DNA of 64,000 nt from Rana temporaria (Eukaryota > Chordata > Amphibia > Anura > Ranidae), in assembly GCF_905171775.1 (NCBI RefSeq), contig NC_053494.1, positions 132,736,236 through 132,800,235 of the forward strand, written 5' to 3'. The notes below the pieces were generated by a model. The model searched no databases. It was not told where the DNA came from and worked only from the letters and a program-made list of their open reading frames with translations. Shown one piece after another: positions 33,388 through 45,482 of this stretch. Position 1 is the stretch's first letter; each line of letters starts with the position of its first letter. The position numbers were made by a program, and so were the translations under genes.

Positions 33388-34341
33388 TTAAGCGCAGAGT
33401 GGGTAGGGTGGGATGGTTAGGGGTGCCGCTGGTGGAAAATTAGGGATAAAAAGGCTAGGTAGGGGGTCTGCTGGAAGAGGTCCTGGTAAACTTGGTAGCG
33501 GTGACCTTGGAAATTCAGAAAGTCTTTGTTGCAGGCTGCTTGTTGCGTTTTCCTCTCTGAGGGACTCCATTTCCTCAGCATGGTTGATGACAATGTTATG
33601 CAGCTTATCTACAATCTCCTCTAGGATAGAGGTGCGGTGGCCTACCTTACGTATTTCCCGCATGAGCTTTTCCGTTATGGTGTCTGAGGTGTTTTGCAGG
33701 GCTTTGCTTCCATAAGTTGTTCTTTGGTGCTGAAGTGGTGCATCTTTATAATTATGTCTCTGGGGGGCGTCATCTTTATGGGGGGGGGGGGGGGCAGAGA
33801 CCTATGGATCCTGTCCATTTCTAAACACTCTATGGGGATTGAAGGGGCCAATTCCTGGAAGAGCACTGTTATGGTGGAATGGAGGTCTTCTATTGCCTCA
33901 AGTATCCCTCTCATATGGAGCTTAGACCTCCTGGCCCTGTTTTCAAAGTCCTTCAGGCGAGCTTGGAGGGATGCGTTTTCCTCTCTGAGGGACGTCATTT
34001 CCTCAGCATGGTTGATGACAATGTTATGCAGCTTATCTACAATCTCCTCTAGGATAGAGGTGCAGTGGCCTACCTTACGTATTTCCCGCATGAGCTTTTT
34101 CGTTATGGTGTCTGAGGTGTTTTGCAGTGCTTTGTGGTGTACCCGTTTGAACTGGCTAAGCAGGTCCAAACCGTGTGGGGAGTTTTGCAGGGCAATGGGG
34201 GTCAGTCCAAAGTCTGAGTCAGACTTACTGCACTGCGTAGTCTGTGACAGTTTCAGTGTGTATGGCAGTTTAGCACCGGAAGATGGCGGCTCCGCCATTT
34301 TAGCAGCAGCTTTAGTCAGAGCTTCCATGATAAGAAGCTAA
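33388..34341 (-). pseudogene. LINE-1-type ORF1 with internal duplication
   Basis: The minus-strand frame 34328-33675 (217 codons) has a coiled-coil segment (EEIVDKLHNIVINHAEEM, LREENASLQARLKDFENRAR) followed by an RRM-like start (RRSKLHMRGILEAIED) and LEMDRIHRSLPPPPP. That is the order found in L1 ORF1 RNA-binding proteins. Instead of completing the RRM, the sequence jumps back near 33708: bases 33544-33708 repeat 33972-34136 with an offset of 428, re-encoding the coiled-coil segment before ending in unrelated proline-rich sequence. A run of about 16 G (33779-33795) lies inside. Not functional. Confidence 0.75.
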
Positions 34342-34645
34342 GCAGTATGGTGACGGTGAAGTCCTGGGTGACCCGGTGCAAGATGCGGAGCACTATGCAG
34401 TCATGTCCTGCTCAGACGGCTTCATACATGAGCCTCCAAACATTGTACTTTTATGGCCATTGATTTTTTTTGTATTACTAGTATTTACAATTTCCAAAAA
34501 AATGGCTTATCATTTTATAGGTTGAGATTGTTTTGTATTAATAAAACTGAATGTTAAAATTAAGAAACCTTATATATTAAAAAAAAAAAATATTGAAAAC
34601 ACTGATATTAGGGATATATAAATAAAATGTTCAATTAATGATTTA

Positions 34646-35517
34646 TTAACCTCCCTGGCGGTATGATTCTGTCTGAAAAAACATGCTGAAAGCGGTACAA
34701 TTATTTGCAAGGAAATTTGGTGTTTTATACTGTAGGCCTGTGATTTTTAGGAATAACTCACTTAAATCTGACCAAACAAGAATCTAATAGGCATCTCGGG
34801 TATGACATTTTTTTAAAAACAAAATTTTAAATTATAATATAATAAATAATTATAAATAATTATAGAAAGTAATAATATCATTAAAATTAAAATTATTCAA
34901 TAATGTAATCAACTCAAAATCACTGAAATTTTCTCAGTTGCAGAATTGTTGCTGTCATTATTTTTTTTTTTTTATGACGAATTTCCCCGCAAATCGCTAT
35001 CGCACAATTCTGCAAATGATTATAATTTATTATAGCTGTTTTCTAGCTGATCTAAAACCATTTTTGACATAAAAAGACACTTTTGGTTGCTATGGACAAT
35101 CTACAGTTTTCAGGCAGAAAAAAAGGTTTTTATTATATAAAATGACATGCAGGGCACTGGGCAGACCACTAGGGACAAGGGGGGGGTGTTTTTTTTACAT
35201 ACAGTACTGTAATCTATAAGATTACAGTATACTGTATGTAATGTGTTTGTTTACTTTTTTTAATTTGGCGCCGATCTCCGCTCCCGTGCGGCGTAACGTC
35301 GCAGGGAACGGAGATCGGTGGCACAGGAGGACGCTGTGTGAATCGAGCGAGGTCCCGCTCACTCACACAGCGTGGTGACATCGCTGGATCCAGGAGAAGG
35401 TAAGCCAGAGCACGCTGCAGGCTCTGCATGTCTACCCCGAGCGTGACTCGGGGATACCGATCGCAGCAAGAAAAACCCACCCCGAGTCACGCTCGGGGTT
35501 ACTGCCAGGGAGGTTAA
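34646..35517. mobile_element. piggyBac-type MITE (CCTCCCTGGC ends)
   Basis: TTAA lies at 34646-34649 and 35514-35517. The inner ends CCTCCCTGGCGGTA and CCTCCCTGGCAGTA are inverted repeats. An inner hairpin CCGAGCGTGACTCGGGG / CCCGAGTCACGCTCGGGG lies near the right end. It encodes no transposase. Confidence 0.88.
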
Positions 35518-37355
35518 AGGGAAAATTAATATATGCTTTACCATATGTCCTAGCCTGATTGAATATTGGCAGGAAGCAGAGGTATGTCAAGCTGCAGAAC
35601 AGCTAACACAAATACAAAAATGAGTCCTACTCCTGATCAATGAATCACATTTAAATTTTTGCGTTTGACCTCTGTAGAGAAAAATGTATTTCACCTATGC
35701 ATTAAAGTAATTTTTCTTTAATTATGTGGTAAAATGTGTTTATAATTTTCCAGGTATATTGATTATTCTAAAATGTCACCTTGTTGTTTTTCTGCAATAG
35801 CTTAAAAAAAAGATGTCTGAACTGTTATTAATCAGTCTCTATGTGTCAAAAAATACTGGGCATTTCACCCGTTAGAGACAATTATTTTCGACATTTGAAC
35901 TTAACACAGTGGAAACCTATACTCAGAAGCAGGAAGAGGCAATATATTGTGGCAGGAGTAAGAGGCACACATGAAAGTCTACGTTCTCAAGAACACTGTT
36001 GTTTTTTTGACATTGCTGAGTTAGATTTGAAAGAAAAAAAAAATCAGATTGATTTCAACTTTTTCCTCTAATCCTCAGGGGAAATGTCAGCAGTTATTTG
36101 GTCAGACAGGAATTGAAGGTTGTTGATAAATCAACAGAATAGGAAGTGTAGGTTAAGGAAATCTGGCTTTAATTAGTGGTCAGTGTCAAATAGTTCATGA
36201 CCCTTAGATTCAGGTAACCTAAACATTTACGAATGGCATATACGTGCTCCCTAATCAATGCTAGGCCAAGTTTATTAACTCTCTGCCTGCAACGTGTGCC
36301 ATGAAACCAGTGACAAATACAAAGTTAACTCTTTACTGTCATTGTGGTCAGCAATTCAACCATTTGACTAGACTTGTAAACGTCTAGATGGCAAATAATT
36401 TTAATAGAAACAGGAAGTGCCCAAGGTTACCAAAAGTCAAGGCCAAATAAACTTTTGATTGGTGTAGCTCCTACAGATTGAAATAAGGGAAGCTTTAACT
36501 AGACACTTCAGAGACCAAGTTTTGACACATCACTCAAGCAGCAAAGCATCATGGGAAAGCACAAAGTTGAACGCTGTCAGCAGTAATTATAAAGTATGAC
36601 AGCTTGCCTTTATACCACATAAAAGCCTTTTTCCTCTACTTTTTTAAAGAAAAATTATATGAAATAAATTTACCTCTGTAAAAAAATGGTTGATGGAATT
36701 ACTTGTGCAATATGCGCAACTCATTTTGACTTCCATGCTGAGACTCTTTTAATTGTTTTGAATGGGGACATTACAGAAGAATGCTCAGTTTGGTGTAAGT
36801 GGAAACAAAGATGGTCTGTTAAGAAGTGTCTGAAATTACCCACACGGCACAGCAAAAGACAAATGCACAGGTGCATCTTAGAAGGCAGATCATGGAATTT
36901 CTCCTATTACAGAATAACACAATACCGTCATTCTTTGAACACAAATATCAGCTATTAGGGCAATAAATTAGGAAAACAAAGACATTGAATTTTCAACTGA
37001 TCTATAATGCAAAGATCACAAGTTCAGCAGGGTATTCGTAGAATATGCTGCGTCATCTTAGGTTGGTCACTATATCCATGCAGCAATAGCTGAAGATAAA
37101 GTCCTGGATGGAAACTTGTGGCTGTTAAATGGGACAAGATATGTAAGTTTTACTACCCTTGGGGGGAAAATGTCTTCTGTGTATTCTACAAAGTTTTAGC
37201 AAACTGTATTCCAGAGACCTACCTCCGTTTTAAAGGAACAGAGAGTAGTGGCTTACGGAGGTGTCTTTTTAAAATGAACATTAAGTGTGGGGGAGCTTTG
37301 CACATACTAGATTCAATCTCTGACTGGATAATATTTTGTTTGCTACAATTTTATT
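35518..37355. other. No gene recognised
   Basis: 1.8 kb of sequence with only short frames (76-90 codons) that show no domain. This is among the longest apparently unique stretches in the window. Confidence 0.45.
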
Positions 37356-38113
37356 GGGGTTATTTACTAAAGGAAAATCCACTTTGCACTACAAGTGCAA
37401 ACTACAAGTGCAAAGTGCACTTGAAATTGCACTGAAAGTGGACTTGGAAGTGCAGTCACTGTAAATCTGTGGCCGCGTACACACGGTCGATCCAGCCGAT
37501 GAGAATTTTCCAATGGACCGTTTTCATCGGTTCACTGCTGAAGCAGACCGATGGTCTGATGTGCGTACACACCATCAATTCAAAGCCCGATCGGGTCAGA
37601 ACGCGGTGACGTAAAACACACGACGTGCTGAAAAAAACGAAGTTCAATGCTTCCAAGCATGCGTCGACTTGATCCTGAGCATGCGTGGGTTTTAAACCGA
37701 TGCTTTTGTGTACTAACCATCGGTTTTGACCGATGTTCAGCCGCCCATCGGTTCGATTTTAAAGCAAGTTCTATCATTTTTGTCCGAAGGACAACAGACC
37801 GATGGGCCGTACACACGGTCGGTTTAGACCGATGAAACTGGACTTCAGGCCGCTTTCATCGGTTTGGACCCACCGTGTGTACGCGGCCTGAGGGGTAGAT
37901 CTGAAATTGGGGAAAGCTCGGGTGATTTTATTATCCAATCATGTGCAAGCTAAAATGCTGTTTTTTATCTTCCTTGCATGTCCCCCTCGGATCTACAGCG
38001 ACTGCACTTCCAAGTGCACTTTCAGTGCAATTTTAAGTGTACTTTGCACTTGCAGTTTGAACTTGCACTTGCAGTTTGCACTTGTAGTGGATTTGCCTTT
38101 AGTAAATAACCCC
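37356..38113. mobile_element. MITE with GGGGTTATTTACTAAAGG ends, hosting another MITE
   Basis: The left GGGGTTATTTACTAAAGG pairs with the right end CCTTTAGTAAATAACCCC. Subterminal GTGCAAACTACAAGTGCA-type words pair across the element. The middle is occupied by the MITE at 37471-37888; removing it restores a continuous CTGTAAATCTGAGGGGTAG. Confidence 0.85.
37471..37888. mobile_element. GTACACAC-family MITE nested in another MITE
   Basis: The ends GGCCGCGTACACACGGTCGA and the complement of ACCGTGTGTACGCGGCC are flanked by TGT and TGA, i.e. a 3-bp TNA target with one change. It is closely related to copy 2 at 1949-2357 throughout. Confidence 0.86.
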
Positions 38114-39090
38114 TTATGTATCATACAATAAATGTATTTTTAATTAAAATACAAGTTTAATTTTTTTCTACATTTCATTGTTGCTGATCTCTGCCTAGTG
38201 TTGGCTATTCATTATATTTATTATTGCTCAGGACTGGCTTCCTGGTAGTGACTAGGTGGGCCAAGGCTTCACAACAATGTGTGTTAGCAGAGCCACTTGT
38301 AAGCGCAGTCAAAGGAGCATGTGACAGGGTAATTCAGGACCTCAGTTGGGAGACAGTTGTCACTTCTGTAGCGTACCCCCTAAGGAGTGGCAAGTGTAAA
38401 GGGATCCCCCACCCTGCACAGGCAGGCACACTACATCTTCAAAGCACACTTGAGTCAAACAACAGTCCAGTGCTTTGTTTTATGTTTTATTGAGGGGAAT
38501 AAACTTGAATAAGATGTAGGGTATTATGGGATGCCCATTTGGCTTGTAGAAAATAACTCTTCAGGGACACAGCTATTTACAGTCCATATGTACACTTCTC
38601 CTCTGCCTCCTGCACAACTCTTGATTGCAGAACTACAATTCCCAGGACCAGCTGGCACTGTTGGATGGTATGACAAGATGGCTTATGTCAGATAAGTAGC
38701 AAAAGCCTATTACACGCATGGACCGTGGGTCCCTTGTTTGTGTAGCAAAGTCCTAGTGCCCAGCTGTCCTCCTGTGGCTACTGAATCCAGCACCACCTAT
38801 TCAGCCACTGCCAGCCCACCTGGCCGCAGCTGCCCCTTTCTACAGCCCTCTTGGCTAAATTTCCACAGTTCTTGCAGACTGACTCTGCGTCCATCCCAGA
38901 CTGCTATCTCCCAGTTCCCTCAGGCATGCCTCTCAGTCAGTGTTGCCAGCCGTCTGCTATTTTACGGGCAGCCCGTAAATTTCAACATATATAATGTTTT
39001 GGGGTTCTAAGTAATTTTCTAGGAAAATAATTATGATTTTTACATGTAGGAGGAGTGCCAGAATAGGCCCGGTATGGAAGTGGTTAAAAA
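38114..39090. other. No gene recognised
   Basis: Short frames only. From about 38936 a TGTTGCCAGCCG..GGAAGTGGTTAA segment resembles interspersed repeat sequence. Confidence 0.4.
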
Positions 39091-39226
39091 AATCTTCACA
39101 CTCTGTGTAACCACCACCAATGGCCGCTCACCTCATCTTTTGACCCATAGATAATAGACCTATTATTTATGGGTCAAAAGATGAGGTGAGCAGCCTTTGT
39201 AGGTGGTTATACAGGGTGTGAAGATT
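39091..39226. repeat. 136-bp imperfect palindrome
   Basis: AATCTTCACACTCTGTGTAA at the left pairs with TTATACAGGGTGTGAAGATT at the right. CTCACCTCATCTTTTGACCC pairs with its complement across a short centre. Possibly a small foldback element. Confidence 0.85.
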
Positions 39227-40700
39227 GTTTTAAGAATCAGAATGCATGCAAAAATATTTAATGTATGGTGGAAGAGCACATTCACACGGACCTTTTTCTT
39301 ATATACACATTGTTTACAGACACACACACATATATATATTGCATATCTCAGTTGGATTGTATATAAAATGGTTTGATCACACATTGAATTTACATAATGG
39401 TTGAATGTGAAGATTTTGGTGTCCTTTTATGAAGCAGTGAAATCTATTCACTGCTTCGTTCTCCAGCATTCACGGAGGAGATTTTTCTCCTCTGTGTGCC
39501 TGTTTATGAAGCGGAGAAGATCGCTTCACCCTTGGAAGAGTGAAGTGATCTACCAACTGTCACCAAGGGAAGAAGGGAAGGTTTAGTATTGCTATCTATG
39601 ACACAAACGAAGAGCGGAATTATTGTTGTTGCCACTGACACTGACCCTATTGATGTGAAGTCACTAACATCAATAGGCAGGTGGGAGGAAAGATTAATAT
39701 TTTTGACATTTCCACTAAAACCAATGGAAAGGGTTTTTATTGCTGTCACTGACATCAGTGAATGTGGGTTTATTATTGCTGTCTCCACTATGAGCTAAAC
39801 AACACTTCCCAGAAACCCTTGTGCAGCTGTGTCTGAGGCAGCACGCCATGTTTACACAGGTTTTTGTGAGAGGGGATATAGTAGCAGTACGCCGGTGAGA
39901 GTAGGGGCCCCTGAGGATGGAGCTTCCTGACCATCCTAGTTACTGGTTTGATACGTTGCGTGGAAAAATAAGTGCTGATGTGTGGGGGTGCCATTTTGAA
40001 TTTATGGCACCCCTTCTCATCTGCTTAATGTGATTATGCAGGCATTCCCAACCCGCACATACTGTATGTGAACCTAACCTAAGGCCGCAATTGGCAAGTA
40101 AAAAAGTACTATAAATTCAAAAACCTGTAAGCACACATCAAACTACAAACTCACATCCCAAGATACGCCTAGATAAGCCTCCCTTTAGAACAAACACCAA
40201 AGACAACAAACGCCCCCCCCAAGAAACTGATTGCTAAAAAGTAAAAATGTGTACTGACCCTTAAGGTTATAACTGTAACAACTTAAGTCAAAGTTAAAAC
40301 TCTCATCTGCTGCTTAGGGTATGCCTCATTCTGCATCGAAAAAGGTTAAGATGATTGTCCCTACTCCCTGTTATGAAGTCTGTGTAGACTTGCTTGAGGC
40401 CTCTTTGCCCAAAAGAGTAAAATCTATAATAGACCTTGGGGGGCCATCAACATAGAATGTAAATTATACAGCAGAAAAAAAGTAAACTGAAATGAATGAT
40501 AAACCACAATTATTCTAGAAAATATTAGATATTAAATGTTAGATTCTGAAGAAGACACTTTTCCGATTTTTTTTTATTGACTGTAAAAATACACATTACA
40601 CAGGTCATTGGAACTGGCATCGCAGTTATGCAACGCAATACAATATTTACAAAAAGTCTTTCTTCCTGCACTAAGCATTTGCAAAAAACTGTAACTGGCC
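39227..40700. other. No gene recognised
   Basis: Contains GAAGCGGAGAAGATCGCTTC-type hairpin words (39480-39550), a CA/TA microsatellite (39319-39341) and a weak hammerhead-like string at 39899-39955. No coding support. Confidence 0.4.
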
Positions 40701-40776
40701 ATAGATGGATTGAAATTTGGTCAGTTCTGCAGGGACCAGCCAAGATCCGATCCATCTATAGACAAGCTGGTTTTAC

Positions 40777-40806
40777 CCAAGTCAATCCATCGATTGACTT
40801 GGGTCA
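40777..40806. repeat. 13-bp hairpin ACCCAAGTCAATC
   Basis: A perfect inverted pair with a 4-base loop, lying in a region (40700-40960) with further MITE-like foldback words such as CCATAGATGGAT and CCATCTATAG. Confidence 0.75.
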
Positions 40807-40959
40807 ACCAACCTGTTTGATTTTTTTACATGTGATTGCTGCCAATGGCTATAGCAGTAATCATTGTGTTCTGCCAGCCAGTAAGGCTCTTGGCACCCCC
40901 TGTTCTGCCAGCAGAACACAAAAGCAGTGCGGAAGGTATTACCATTAACACTGACTATG

Positions 40960-42844
40960 TTGACAGGGGAATAGATGGATTTTCTTTCCTTTCACCCATG
41001 ATGGAAAGAAAAAAAAATAGCATAATCTATGGGCTGCCTAATTCATCAAACTGTCATCTTGAGGCCAACGATTCCCAACAGCCAGTAGGCACAGGGCACT
41101 TAGTCTTTCATGGGTTATTGTGGTTGTCAGAAAACTCTTTATCGGTGCCAATTTGCTTAACAACCTTTTTCCTGAACAAATAGTGAACATCATGCTCAAA
41201 TATATTCTAAGAGCTACCATAACACCTAGAAAGTTATCAGCAAGCCCCTTCATCATGTTGCCTGTTGAGATGGGATGAGACATAACTGGACCATGGCAAA
41301 ATCTGGAAACTGGACAATTAGCTCAATGAACACAATGCGGAAGTCTCAAGAGAAAATAAATACGAAGGAATTCTGGGACCCCCTCTGACAGGGGTGCCTG
41401 TGGCAATTTCCCCTTTTGCCCCCTTATAAATTGTTGTGGCAGTGGCATGTGAGCTTGGACATACTGTTATTGTGTGGCCCTAAAGGCCTCAATTAAGATA
41501 TGCTGGTTTCTTTTTCCAACACCCTGGAGTCCCCCAGTGAGATATGCTGTTTTTTTTTACCATTTATGTTTTATTGGTTTATGGAAGACCACCACCTTTC
41601 CACAAACTGGTACTGCACACTGATAATTTTAATAAATCCATTTAAACACAAACCTTTCAGCTTTGAATGGGTATCAGTACAACACTGGTATGATTGTTCA
41701 ATAGTCAAATCTACAGTATATTTGACTTTATTTATTTTTTAACTTACAATGAAAATGGACATGTTTATATCTTTTTTTTCCCTTTTAACAAATAGAGTAA
41801 GGAATGAAGTCACAGTCATTTTCCATAGTAATTGACTGTGAAATTTGAAAACAGGGAGAAGGAACAGACAGTAATGCTATTTTAAATGATTTCCTGCAGC
41901 TCTGAACAGAGAGTATTTGTTACCTAATTTTTCGTTGACTTTTTCGATCACTCTTTTGTAATAGTGATTAAGAGTTGGTCTGGTCTCATGTTTTTTTTTT
42001 ATTCATATCACTTTCTGTAAGCGTTGTTCACCTCCAGCCCACGCTTGTTTACAGATGCAAGAGGAATTCACAGCTGCAACATAAGAATGTAGCATGATTG
42101 TGCTATAAATACATGGACATTTGTGAAGTTTTACTAATACGGTTCACATCTTTTCCATTTCTACTCACAGATGATTACACTGCCTGACACTGCCCAGAAG
42201 GGAATGCTAATCCTTCTAGAGGAAGGAAAAAGAAACTGAGCATTCAGCAAGCTAAATGCACATTGAAATGAAAAAAAATTAAATCTGGTGTACAGTTAAA
42301 AAAAACAAATGGAAACACATTAAAAAGTTCAGTCATTCCAAGACTAATATTCCAGCATAAGGGTGCCCTGGAATAAATTATATGAGTATGTATCAAACCA
42401 GGGTCAGTGCTACCACTAGGCGACCTAGGCAGCCGCCTAGGGAGCTCTGCCCCCTAGGGCGCATAGCTGCTGGTTTCCCTACTCTCCATCTCCCTCCGGT
42501 CTTCGCGCTATGTAAGTGTTTGGTGTGGGTGCTGTATAATGCAGGGGATGCCACCTGGCACCTCTGCAGTATGTATTCAGACAGGCAAGTGCTCCGTCCG
42601 ACCATAGTGTCATGAGAGGCGCAGAGAAGCACTGGAGGACATGTGAGTGGTGACAGCTGGAGGCATCAAGGCAGGGTTTGTGCCTGACAGAGTCGTCTAG
42701 TTTGCAGTCTGCAGAGGAGTACCCCAGTGAGTGAACTTGAAGAACACAGTATTACTGTATAGTGTGTATAGACTGATCGGTCCTCAGACTACTCACATGT
42801 GTGATGTTATGATCGAACCAGGCACATGGCCTGGATGTAAGAGT
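40960..42844. other. No gene recognised
   Basis: Mostly AT-rich. From 42403, CAGTGCTACCACTAGGC..CGCCTAGGG resembles one end of a hAT-type repeat, but no second end or target duplication was found. Confidence 0.4.
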
Positions 42845-42936
42845 CCCTCTCCTCCTCCTCCTGCCCCCTCTCCTCCTTCTTCTCCTCCTTCTCCCCCTCT
42901 CCTCCTCCACTTCCCCCCTCCTCCCCCACTCTCCTC
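42845..42936 (+). repeat. Polypyrimidine tract
   Basis: About 90 bases of almost uninterrupted C/T (CTCCTCCTCCTCC-type). It lies next to the Penelope-like coding remnant and could form a triplex structure. Confidence 0.85.
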
Positions 42937-43042
42937 TGTATACTGTTGGAAGGCATCTTCCACAAGGGTGGAGGGATATCCCTTATCTAGGAATTTATTG
43001 CTTAGGAGTTGGCCTTGTGTCTGGTAATCCTCATTCTGAGTA
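42937..43042 (-). pseudogene. Penelope-like reverse transcriptase remnant, downstream part
   Basis: On the minus strand this segment continues the frame of the fragment at 47658-48179 once the element 43043-47656 and one target copy are left out. It includes a KFLDKGYPSTLVEDAF segment, typical of the helix after the Penelope reverse transcriptase thumb. It then runs into the polypyrimidine tract. No GIY-YIG endonuclease domain is visible. Confidence 0.65.
43035..43042 (+). repeat. 8-bp target duplication, left copy (TCTGAGTA)
   Basis: Matches CCTGAGTA at 47657-47664 in 7 of 8 positions. It brackets palindromic element G. Confidence 0.7.
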
Positions 43043-43363
43043 TAGGGATGAGCCCAATGTTCGAGTTGAGCGTAAGTTCGACTCGAACATCGGGTGTTCG
43101 CCTGTTTGCCGAACAGCGAACATTAAGCCGCAGAACACTGTTTAAAAGTATATGGGACACTAACATGAAAAACCAAAAGTGCTAGTTTTAAAGGCTTATA
43201 TGCAAGTTATTGCTATAAAAAGTGTTTGGGGACCTGGGTCCTGCTTTAGGGGACATGTATCAATGCAATTTTTTTTTTAAACTGTAGTTTTTTCGGGAGC
43301 AGTGATTTTAATAATGCTTAAAGTGAAACAACAAAAATGAAATATTCCTTTAAATATCGTGCC

Positions 43364-44176
43364 CCTGGAAGAAGTACGTTTTTTACGAAACAGACGTAGG
43401 GTGGAGCGGTGCGCTGTCATCACCCAAACAAGCTCCAAATGTTCCCCAGTGGACGGGTGCCTGTGGATTTGTGTTTCGGCCGGCACATCAGATTCAAGGC
43501 GATTTTTTTACTGCATTTCTGTAAGTGCATTACTTTTTTTTAAATAAAACTTTTAACCCATTTAATACACTATGTGGAGCCTCTATCATTGTTTTTACAT
43601 GGTGGATATTGCTGTCATCGTTTGCGAATGAGACCCAATTGGATCATATGCGTTTGAATTTCATGACTGGGAGTGATTGCCTTTTTATATGCTGTTCATG
43701 ATCCCCTGTAATAAGGGATCATGGAGTTCTGGTAAGAATCCAATCATTTGACTGGTGGAGGATTGTATCACCGCTTTTTTTTGGTCACGTTATCTACTAT
43801 ATGACAATTGACACAATCCAAGGGTGTTCCGATGAAATCTTCATCATTAATTTATGTACTTTTTCGTTACAGTTTATAAATTCATTATAATTTATATTTA
43901 TTTGTTTTGTATATTTAATTTCTCAGCCTTTTGTTTATATGTGTCTTAATTGATATATATTACACACTGTTGGTATTACTTTAATACTGTCTATTAAACT
44001 GATGGGTGTTGCATTGGCCATCTAGCACCCTCTGGTGGCTACTCACCCCCATCACACATCATATATAATTTTTGATACAGCTATATATAGCTTTATATAT
44101 TACTGGTGTAAAAATCACTGTTTGGTGCTTTAATAGGTTCCTATGTTTAGAGTTAGCGCGATTTATATTTTTCTCA
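43364..44176 (+). mobile_element. Hammerhead-type retroelement insertion with 16-bp target duplication
   Basis: CTTTAAATATCGTGCC occurs at 43348-43363 and 44177-44192. The 813-bp insert starts directly at a hammerhead-like string (CTGGAAGAAG, TACG..ACGAAAC, 43365-43391) and ends GCGCGATTTATATTTTTCTCA. Removing it restores continuous element G sequence (ATCGTGCCTGGGGGTG). Unlike the two other copies it has no inverted partner. No open frame. Penelope/retrozyme origin inferred. Confidence 0.68.
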
Positions 44177-44744
44177 CTTTAAATATCGTGCCTGGGGGTG
44201 TCTATAGTATGATTTTTCCTGTGTTTAGAACAGTCCCACAGCAAAAGGAAAAAAAGTCATTTAAAACTGTTCGCGGCTGTAATGAAAAAAAACGGCATGA
44301 GTCCCCCCCCCCCCCCCCCCCAGTCCATTACCAGGCCCTTTGGGTCTGGTATGAATATTAAGGGGAATCCTGAACCAAAATGAAAAAAAAATTGTGTGGG
44401 GTTCCCCCCAAAATCCACACCAGGCCCTTCAGGTCTGGTATGGACATTAAGGGGAACCCTGCGCCCAGTGCTGTATTTTGGCCTAGGCCAACAAGGCCCA
44501 GGCCTAGGGTGGCACTTTGCGGTGGGCGGCGGGCCGGGTTCCTGCCCTCTCTGATTCCGTCCCCATTGGCCACAGCAGAGGGCCAATCAGTATACACTGA
44601 GGGGGAGGGGGGGGGTTGAGAGAACCAGGAACCTGGCAAAAAGCAGACTGCTACAGAAGAACAGAAGAGAAATAGAGAGGACTGTGCAGGGGGAGGCCAG
44701 AGAGGGAGCCATGCTGTACCCTGCACCACCAGAGAAGGGGCCAC

Positions 44745-45482
44745 ACTGTACCCTGCACCACCAGAGAGGGAGCCACACTGTACCCTGCACCGCCAGAGAG
44801 GGAGCCACGCTGTACCTGCACCACCAGGTGGAGAGCCACGCTGTACCCGCACCACCAGATGAAGAGCCACGCTGTACCCGCACCACCAGAGGGGCAGCCA
44901 CGCTGTACCCGCACCACCAGAGAGGGAGCCACGCTGTACCCGCACCACCAGAGAGGGAGCCACGCTGTACCCGCACCACCAGAGAGGGAGCCACGCTGTA
45001 CCCGCACCACCAGAGAGGGAGCCATGCTGTAACCGCACCACCAGAGAGGGAGCCACGCGGTAACCGCACCACCAGAGAGGGAGCCACGCTATAACCGCAC
45101 CACCAGAGAGGGAGCCACGGTGTTTAACCGCACCACCAGAGAGGGAGCCACGATGTAACCGCACCACCAGAGAGGGAGCCACGCTGTAACCGCACCACCA
45201 GAGAGGGAGCCACGCTGTAACCGCACCATCAGAGAGAGCCATGTTGTAACTGCACCACCAGAGAGAGAGCTATGCTGTACCTCCACCACAAGAGAGAGAG
45301 CCATGCTGTAACCGCACCACCAGAGAGGGAGCCACGCTGTAACCGCACCACCAGAGAGGGAACCACGCTGTACCTGCACCACCAGAGAGAGCCACGCTGT
45401 AACTGCACCATCAGAGAGGGAACCACGTTGTAACCGCACCACCAGAGAGGTAGCCACGTTGTACCCACACCACCAGAGAGGG
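44745..45482 (+). repeat. Minisatellite, 31-bp unit, about 23 copies
   Basis: The unit CACCACCAGAGAGGGAGCCA followed by CGCTGTACCCG, with CGGTAACCG and shorter variants. Since 31 is not a multiple of 3, all frames stay open, which explains a 294-codon minus-strand frame without biological meaning. Confidence 0.92.

Noticed and set aside
39899..39955. CCTGAGGA ... TTGATACGTTGCG as another hammerhead
   Set aside because: The GAAAC box reads GATAC, stem II is long and irregular, and no target duplication was found; too weak to list as a feature.
44358..45242. A 294-codon minus-strand open frame, the longest in the window
   Set aside because: It is the 31-bp minisatellite read in one frame; the other frames and the opposite strand are open as well.
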